A DNA stretch of 64,000 nt from Jiella endophytica (GTDB lineage Bacteria; Pseudomonadota; Alphaproteobacteria; Rhizobiales; Rhizobiaceae). Within the stretch, counting starts at the first letter, position 1; each line of letters starts with the position of its first letter. Below, piece after piece: positions 58,845 through 64,000 of this stretch. The stretch spans positions 310,001 through 374,000 of the forward strand of contig NZ_SOZD01000004.1 in the NCBI RefSeq assembly GCF_004519335.1. Direction: 5' to 3'. Below the pieces are notes generated by a model that saw only the letters and a program-made list of their open reading frames with translations, ran no database searches and was not told the DNA's origin. The translations under genes were made by a program, and so were the position numbers.

Positions 58845-59210
58845 TCACCGTTTCAACCCGGGCGCATCCATGATCTCCTCGACGCACCCGTCGAAGGCGG
58901 CTTCGATGTCGCCTGTCGAGAACCGCAGGACCCGATAACCCTGTCGGTTCAGCCACGCGTCCCGAACCGCGTCCCGCGCCATGCGATCCGGATAATGATG
59001 AAACTCGCCGTCGACCTCGACGATCAGACGCTCGTAATGGGCGGCGAAGTCGGCGACGTAGGGGCCGATCGGTACCTGTTTTCGAAAGTGCACGCCGAAA
59101 TGCCGTCGAAAGGTCTTCAACTCGTGCCAGAGGCGTTTCTCGCCCTCCGTCATCGATTTGCGCAACTGGCGGGCCTTTTCGACGGATCTGCGGTCGGTGC
59201 GGGTCGGCAT
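58845..59210 (-). CDS. DUF559 (Vsr-like endonuclease fold) protein
   Basis: A 121-aa protein with the family signature TEGEKRLWHELKTFRRHFGVHFRKQVPIG at its start and VEVDGEFHHY, whose Asp/Glu residues fit a PD-(D/E)xK nuclease core. Members are scattered singly across genomes and their function is unknown. It is bracketed by GC-rich repeats, so it may travel with them. Confidence 0.83.
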   Translation of the reverse strand: MPTRTDRRSVEKARQLRKSMTEGEKRLWHELKTFRRHFGVHFRKQVPIGPYVADFAAHYERLIVEVDGEFHHYPDRMARDAVRDAWLNRQGYRVLRFSTGDIEAAFDGCVEEIMDAPGLKR

Positions 59211-59287
59211 GATGCTGCTTCTCCCAGGCCGCCATCACCCCCCCACCCGATCCCCAGCCCACAAGGGGGTGGGGATGGCAGCAGGCC

Positions 59288-60739
59288 TCACACCCCGCTC
59301 ATCGGGATGCCCGTCCGCTCGACTTTGCGCGGCGCCGTCAGTTCCTTCCAGGTCGAGAGCGCCTTGTTGACCGGCGCATTGGCCGGCCGCTCGACGAAGC
59401 GGCCGTCGCCCTTTTCGGCCCTGACGTCGCCCTCCCTGAAGACCAGCTTGCCGCGCGAGAAGGTCATGACGGGAAGGCCGGTCACCTCGACGCCCTCGAA
59501 GACGTTGTAGTCGATCGCCGATTTCTGGGTCCTGGCGGAGATCGTCTTGGTCGCCTTCGGGTCGAAGACGATCAGGTCGGCATCGGCGCCGACGAGGATC
59601 GCGCCCTTCTTCGGATAGACGTTGAGGATTTTGGCGATGTTCGTCGAGGTGACGGCGACGAATTCGTTCATCGTCAGCCGGCCGGTGGTAACGCCCTTGG
59701 TCCAGAGCACCGACAGCCGGTCCTCCAGACCGCCGGTGCCGTTCGGGATCTTGGTGAAATCGCCGAGCCCCATGCGCTTCTGCTCGGTGGTGAAGGCGCA
59801 GTGGTCGGTGGCGACGACCTGCAGCGAACCGCTCGCGAGGCCCGCCCAGAGCGAATCCTGATGGCTCTTGTCCCGAAACGGCGGGCTCATCACGCGGCGC
59901 GCCGCATGGTCCCAGTCGGGGTGGGAATATTCGCCGTCGTCGAGCACCAGATGCTGGATCAGCGGCTCGCCATAGACGCGCATGCCCTTCTGCCGTGCCC
60001 GGCGGATCGCCTCGTGGGCCTGCTCGCACGACGTGTGGACGACATAGAGCGGCACGCCGGCCTGATCGGCGATCATGATCGCCCGGTTGACCGCCTCGCC
60101 CTCGACTTCCGGAGGCCGTGAGAAGGCATGCGCCTCGGGGCCGTTGTTGCCTTCGGCCATGAGTTTCTGCTGCAGGAACGCGACGACGTCGCCGTTTTCG
60201 GCATGGACCAGCGGCATCGCGCCGATCTCGGCGCAGCGGGTGAAGGAGGCGAACATCTCGTCGTCGTTCACCATCAGCGCGCCCTTATAGGCCATGAAGT
60301 GCTTGAAGGTGTTGATGCCGGCCTCGACGACCTTCGGCATCTCGTCGAAGAACTTCTGGCCCCACCAGGTGACGCCCATGTGGAAGGAATAGTCCGTGCG
60401 CGCCGGCCCGGCCTTCTGGAACCAGACCTGCAGCGCGTCGAGCGGCCCCTGATCAGGGTCCGGCAGGCAGAAATCGACGGTCATCGTCGTCCCCCCGGCC
60501 AGCGCCGCCGCGGTTCCGGTGTCGAAGTCGTCGGCTGAGAAGGTGCCCATGAAGGGCATTTCCATATGGGTGTGCGGATCGATGCCGCCGGGCATGACAT
60601 AGGCGCCGGACGCGTCGATCACCTCGTCCCCCGAAAGGTCCGGCCCGATCGCGGCGATCGTCTCGCCGTCGATCAGAATGTCGGCCCTGTAGGTGAGATC
60701 GGCGGTGACGATGGTGCCGCCCTTGATGACTGTGGTCAT
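59288..60739 (-). CDS. hydA: Dihydropyrimidinase
   Basis: A 483-aa cyclic amidohydrolase that opens 5,6-dihydrouracil or dihydrothymine to N-carbamoyl-beta-amino acids. Zn ligands HTH at 56-58, the carbamylated Lys region NTFKHFMAYKG, and ATDHCAF are visible. It starts 4 nt inside the toxin stop (ATGA). The AGAAGG site precedes it. With the PydC-like amidohydrolase at the right edge it forms reductive pyrimidine catabolism. The final ~20 residues are variable. Confidence 0.95.
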   Translation of the reverse strand: MTTVIKGGTIVTADLTYRADILIDGETIAAIGPDLSGDEVIDASGAYVMPGGIDPHTHMEMPFMGTFSADDFDTGTAAALAGGTTMTVDFCLPDPDQGPLDALQVWFQKAGPARTDYSFHMGVTWWGQKFFDEMPKVVEAGINTFKHFMAYKGALMVNDDEMFASFTRCAEIGAMPLVHAENGDVVAFLQQKLMAEGNNGPEAHAFSRPPEVEGEAVNRAIMIADQAGVPLYVVHTSCEQAHEAIRRARQKGMRVYGEPLIQHLVLDDGEYSHPDWDHAARRVMSPPFRDKSHQDSLWAGLASGSLQVVATDHCAFTTEQKRMGLGDFTKIPNGTGGLEDRLSVLWTKGVTTGRLTMNEFVAVTSTNIAKILNVYPKKGAILVGADADLIVFDPKATKTISARTQKSAIDYNVFEGVEVTGLPVMTFSRGKLVFREGDVRAEKGDGRFVERPANAPVNKALSTWKELTAPRKVERTGIPMSGV

Positions 60740-61119
60740 GGCAAACCTTCTTGGCTTTGAGGATAGGATATTGCCGGAGTACCGAGGATCGTTCCCGCCA
60801 GTTGGAGAAAAACGACGAGGCTGCGATTTAACGCGATCATCTCGTCCACTTCCAAGGCGCCAATGACGTCGAAGACCTTCTTGCGGGGATATGTCTGGAT
60901 CTTGTCCACCATCGCGTCCGATGGCGCGCGCAAGCCGTTCGAACCTCGAGGCTTGATACGAACGCGAAGGTCGATGGTTTTGGCGAGATCCGACGTCAGT
61001 GGGACGACGGTGATGCTTCCCAGGTATTCGGCGAAATGATCGGCCTGCACAACGATCGCCGGCCTCGCCTTTCCGTAGTCGCCCTGACCCGACACTAGCA
61101 CAACATCTCCGCGCTTCAT
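60736..61119 (-). CDS. MazF/PemK-like toxin (probable endoribonuclease)
   Basis: A 127-aa PemK-fold protein: MKRGDVVLVSGQGDYGKARPAIVVQ at the start and ITVVPLTSDL in the core are typical. It would cleave mRNA when its antitoxin is lost. ATG at 61119 overlaps the antitoxin stop by 4 nt; the longer ATG at 61137 is unlikely. Its stop overlaps the dihydropyrimidinase start by 4 nt, a rare coupling. Confidence 0.88.
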   Translation of the reverse strand: MKRGDVVLVSGQGDYGKARPAIVVQADHFAEYLGSITVVPLTSDLAKTIDLRVRIKPRGSNGLRAPSDAMVDKIQTYPRKKVFDVIGALEVDEMIALNRSLVVFLQLAGTILGTPAISYPQSQEGLP

Positions 61120-61340
61120 CCGGGCAGATCGTCCCAAAGGGCCGCGACTTCATCCGACAATCGATCGAGTTCCCCGGACCGGCGGTCGGCCTCGTTGATC
61201 GCGTCGCAGTTCTCTTTCAAACGCGCCCGGAACACCGGATTATCCCAGTCCGGCACCCAGACCTCGGCCTGGATCGGCTTCCAGCCTTCCGCCAAAAGCT
61301 TCTGACGTTCTTCTTCCGACAATTCCTTCGGGCGTCCCAT
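61116..61340 (-). CDS. MazE-like antitoxin (DUF3018)
   Basis: A 74-aa antitoxin with GRPKELSEEERQKLLAEGWKPIQAEVWVPD, typical of DUF3018 partners of MazF toxins. The C-terminal half is acidic and would bind the toxin. It is the first gene of the pair. The 190-nt gap upstream (61341-61530) shows no feature. Confidence 0.85.
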   Translation of the reverse strand: MGRPKELSEEERQKLLAEGWKPIQAEVWVPDWDNPVFRARLKENCDAINEADRRSGELDRLSDEVAALWDDLPG

Positions 61341-61530
61341 GCGCGCCTCCTCGATGATGCCGCAGAACCGATCCTACCCCACCATGCTGGCACTCTCCAG
61401 CGCAGCGGGCGACGCTGGCGGGAATGCGGCCACCGGCTGTCTCACCGAGGTAAGCCGCGATCCATGCAACCGCATCGTTTCGTCTCCGGAAATCCACGAT
61501 GGCGAACGTGACCTGCCCCAAGCAGCGCAG

Positions 61531-61950
61531 TCACGAATGGTCCGCTGGCTCGATTCGTTCGATGACAACCGACGCGGCGGAGCGTTCCGTCGGCCCGTGA
61601 TGGACGGCCTCGACATTGTTGCCGTCCGGGTCGAGCAGGAATGCCGCAAAATAGCCGGCGTGATAGTTGCGAACTCCGGGCCCGCCATTGTCGCGACCGC
61701 CGACTGCCAGGCCCGCCGCGTGAAAGGCCGCGACGGCCTCACGGTCGCTTGCCTTGAACGCGAAATGCAGCTGCGAGACAGAGTCTTCGGTTGCCGAGAC
61801 GTAGAACTCGTCGCACCAGAAATCCTCGCCGTGGCTCTCGATGCTGTGGCCGAGGGCGCCGAGCACGGCCTCGTAGAATCGCCGGCTCGCCGCGAGGTCG
61901 CGGACGCGGATGTGGACGTGATCGAACAGCCGGCCGAGATGCTCAGTCAT
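61531..61950 (-). CDS. VOC-family (glyoxalase/dioxygenase) protein
   Basis: A 139-aa vicinal-oxygen-chelate protein with LFDHVHIRVRDLAASRRFYEAVLGALG and FLLDPDGNNVEAV. The pattern His...Glu is that of metal-dependent lyases or dioxygenases, but substrate cannot be told. It lies between the TA pair and a hypothetical gene on the same strand. Confidence 0.87.
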   Translation of the reverse strand: MTEHLGRLFDHVHIRVRDLAASRRFYEAVLGALGHSIESHGEDFWCDEFYVSATEDSVSQLHFAFKASDREAVAAFHAAGLAVGGRDNGGPGVRNYHAGYFAAFLLDPDGNNVEAVHHGPTERSAASVVIERIEPADHS

Positions 61951-62097
61951 TGACCCCCATTTCCAATGACAGCTGCCTCAACGGCACCCGCAATCCGATA
62001 TCTCTTCAAGGTTCGCCTTGGGGTCAGCAGCATACCCATTGATTTCGACTCTCTCGCATCCACGTCGGCGATCGCACTCACCTCCAGCGCTATACGC

Positions 62098-62775
62098 TCA
62101 TCGACCCATTCTGCGATCAATTCCTCCGACGCCCAGGTAAGCCGAGCAGGCTTCAGCAAACTTTTTCATCAGGTCTTCACCACTTGGTTCCGCATGTCTC
62201 TCCAGCATCGCAGGCGGCGCGGCTGACACATACAAAGGGAAGGGCATTTGCACCGGCTCTTCACCGCGAAATAGGCGCAGCAGACTCCGCATTTTTTCCG
62301 GACTATCCGTTTCCCAGGTCACCAGCCAACTTCCAATTACCTCGTCTTTCATCCGCTCTCCAGAAACAAGGCCGAGGTGAACGACGCTTCGACCAGACCT
62401 GATGAACTGCCCTGACGTGGCAGTTCTCCGGATGATCGCCGCGAACAATAATGACCCGATGTTCAGGCCGCGATATTCGAGGACGAGGGCAGGTGGATTT
62501 TGTGCAGCACACGAAACTACTAGGGCCGTGCAATTCGGACTTTGCGGCTCGCACTCCTTGTCGCGAAACCCGAATGAGAGCTTGATCGGCTCGCCATGTT
62601 CGATTTCCAAGCTTGGCCAGAGGCTGAAGATGGGCTGATCGTCGCGAGCGATCGCATCCGAGGCCGCAGTCACCAGAAGCCCGAATAGGAGCGCGATGGC
62701 GACACAGACGCTGAATGTCAGATGCCAAACTCCACATGGTGGGACTTTCCAAGAACCAGACGGTGCACGCGCCAA
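62098..62775 (-). CDS. Hypothetical secreted or membrane-anchored protein
   Basis: A 225-aa protein I do not recognise. A hydrophobic helix (FSVCVAIALLFGLLVTAA, about residues 21-38) suggests a signal peptide or anchor, leaving a globular domain with two early Cys (KECEPQSPNCTAL). The TTG start at 62775 lies 8 nt after GGAG and 5 nt after the amidohydrolase stop, implying operon membership. The GC content is visibly lower than in neighbours, suggesting later acquisition. Confidence 0.65.
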   Translation of the reverse strand: MARAPSGSWKVPPCGVWHLTFSVCVAIALLFGLLVTAASDAIARDDQPIFSLWPSLEIEHGEPIKLSFGFRDKECEPQSPNCTALVVSCAAQNPPALVLEYRGLNIGSLLFAAIIRRTATSGQFIRSGRSVVHLGLVSGERMKDEVIGSWLVTWETDSPEKMRSLLRLFRGEEPVQMPFPLYVSAAPPAMLERHAEPSGEDLMKKFAEACSAYLGVGGIDRRMGR

Positions 62776-62780
62776 TCAAA

Positions 62781-64000
62781 TCACTCCGCCACCCCCGCCG
62801 TCTCCACCACCGCATGCAACAAGACGTTGGCGCCGTTCTGTGCCCACTCCTTCGAGATCTCCTCGGCCTCGTTGTGCGACAGTCCGTCGACGCAGGGGCA
62901 CATGACCATCGCCGTCGGGGCGATGCGGTTGATCCAGCAGGCGTCGTGGCCGGCGCCGGAGACGATGTCGGTGTGCGACAGGCCGAGCCGTTCGGCGGCG
63001 TCGCGCACCGCCTTGACGCAGGTGGAGTCGAAGGTGACCGGATCGAAATGGCCGACGACCTCCACCTCGGCGGCAATGTCCATGGCATCAATGATCGTGT
63101 CTATGCCGTCCTCGATCCGCTCGCGCATTGCCTCCAGCGTCTCCTTCGAGGGCGAGCGGATGTCGACGGTGAAGACGGCCTTGCCCGGAATGATGTTGCG
63201 CGAGTTCGGATAGACCTCGACATGGCCGATCGCGCCGACGGCGTTCGGCTGAAAGTCCATCGCCGTCTCGTGGACGAGTTCGGTCACCCGCGCCATGCCG
63301 AGTCCGGCATTGCGGCGCTTCGGCATCGGGGTCGAGCCGGTGTGGCTCTCCTTGCCGGTCAGCGTCACCTGCAGCCAGTAAAGCCCCTGGCCGTGGGTGA
63401 CGACGCCGATATCGATCCCTTCGTCCTCGAGGATCGGTCCCTGCTCGATGTGGAGTTCGAAAAAGGCCTTCATCTTGCGGGCGCCGACTGGCTCCGCGCC
63501 CTCCCAGCCGATGCGGGCGAGCTCGTCGCCGAATGTCTTACCCTTCGCGTCAGTGCGGGCCTTCGCCCAGTCCTCTTCGTGGACGCCGGCAAAGACGCCG
63601 GAAGCCAGCATCGCCGGGGCGAAGCGCGTGCCTTCCTCGTTGGTCCAGTTGGTGACCACGATCGGATGCTTGGTCTTGATGTTAAGATCGTTGAGTGTGC
63701 GGACGATCTCCAGCGCACCGAGAACGCCGAGAACGCCGTCATACTTGCCGCCGGTCGGCTGGGTGTCGAGATGACTGCCGACATAGACCGGCAGGGCGTC
63801 CGGGTCGGTGCCCTCGCGGGTGAAGAACATGTTGCCCAATGTGTCCACGCCCATGGTCATGCCGGCACCCTCGGCCCAAGACTGGAAAAGCTTTCGCCCC
63901 TCGCCGTCCTCGTCGGTGAGCGTCTGGCGGTTGTTGCCGCCGGCGACGCCCGGGCCGATCTTCGCCATTTCCATCAGCGAATCCCACAGGCGATCACTGT
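62781..64000 (-). CDS. Zn-dependent N-carbamoyl-amino acid amidohydrolase / beta-ureidopropionase, partial
   Basis: An M20-type amidohydrolase cut at its N-terminus by the window edge; the frame is open through WDSLMEMAKIGPGVAGG. Metal ligands are visible in GSHLDTQPTGG, NEEGTRF, FELHIEQGP and GAGHDACW. It would release beta-alanine or beta-aminoisobutyrate, CO2 and ammonia from the carbamoyl product of dihydropyrimidinase. Allantoate amidohydrolase is the alternative; the hydA gene nearby favours PydC. Confidence 0.92.
   Translation of the reverse strand, partial: SDRLWDSLMEMAKIGPGVAGGNNRQTLTDEDGEGRKLFQSWAEGAGMTMGVDTLGNMFFTREGTDPDALPVYVGSHLDTQPTGGKYDGVLGVLGALEIVRTLNDLNIKTKHPIVVTNWTNEEGTRFAPAMLASGVFAGVHEEDWAKARTDAKGKTFGDELARIGWEGAEPVGARKMKAFFELHIEQGPILEDEGIDIGVVTHGQGLYWLQVTLTGKESHTGSTPMPKRRNAGLGMARVTELVHETAMDFQPNAVGAIGHVEVYPNSRNIIPGKAVFTVDIRSPSKETLEAMRERIEDGIDTIIDAMDIAAEVEVVGHFDPVTFDSTCVKAVRDAAERLGLSHTDIVSGAGHDACWINRIAPTAMVMCPCVDGLSHNEAEEISKEWAQNGANVLLHAVVETAGVAE

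Noticed and set aside
61947-62159. Short frame of 70 codons (minus) ending in an ATGA overlap with the VOC gene
   Set aside because: It begins with TTG, has no ribosome site, overlaps the upstream hypothetical gene by 62 nt and shows no recognisable domain. The neat overlap alone is not enough.

Overview
The window is GC-rich, densely coding chromosomal DNA from an alphaproteobacterium of the Rhizobiales (Hyphomicrobiales) type. The evidence is the petABC bc1 operon, minCDE with a small downstream gene, xerD beside aroK-aroB-CBS protein, accA followed by an L,D-transpeptidase, tkt-gap with zapA, frcBCA with a ROK regulator, betI-betA, and the small families DUF1150, DUF4164 and UPF0314. An Aurantimonadaceae-like genus is possible, but I cannot fix it from sequence alone. 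I saw no rRNA, tRNA, prophage, insertion sequence or CRISPR array.

Region 1 (1-11495, all minus strand) reads as one catabolic operon for cyanuric acid, biuret and related ureas. Its order is a BMP-family binding protein, two permeases, a formamidase, biuret hydrolase, a cyanuric acid hydrolase/barbiturase-family ring opener, the transporter ATPase, a second cysteine hydrolase (candidate triuret hydrolase), a cupin, allophanate hydrolase, and the start of a GntR regulator cut by the window edge. Five genes in the middle are joined by 1-nt stop/start overlaps. Two copies of a GC-rich inverted-repeat element sit in the only two large gaps. Two TTGCATGCAA palindromes, exactly 100 bp apart centre to centre, lie upstream of the first gene.

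Region 2 (11500-31620) is mostly housekeeping: minCDE, a divergent class IV aminotransferase-fold protein that lacks the PLP lysine, an Ldh2-type dehydrogenase, apt, an ABM monooxygenase, petABC, a stand-alone receiver protein, betI-betA with a clear operator, a periplasmic 5'-nucleotidase, a glycosyltransferase, an RmlC-like epimerase, a UPF0314 protein, a UspA-AGCS pair and a ROK regulator.

Region 3 (31700-57100) holds frcBCA, DUF1150/Hsp20, Tat-type MsrB, a fasciclin protein with a Met-rich repeat, arfB, pckA, the CBS protein-aroB-aroK cluster, xerD, a methyltransferase with an Rrf2 regulator, accA, an L,D-transpeptidase lipoprotein, a GDSL autotransporter, gap, tkt, DUF4164, zapA and a lipoprotein esterase.

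Region 4 (57150-64000) contains a small multidrug-type membrane protein, an SDR protein with a degenerate active site, a DUF559 nuclease-like protein, and a minus-strand reductive pyrimidine-catabolism group (amidohydrolase PydC-like, hypothetical secreted protein, VOC protein, then a MazE/MazF-like toxin-antitoxin pair overlapping dihydropyrimidinase).
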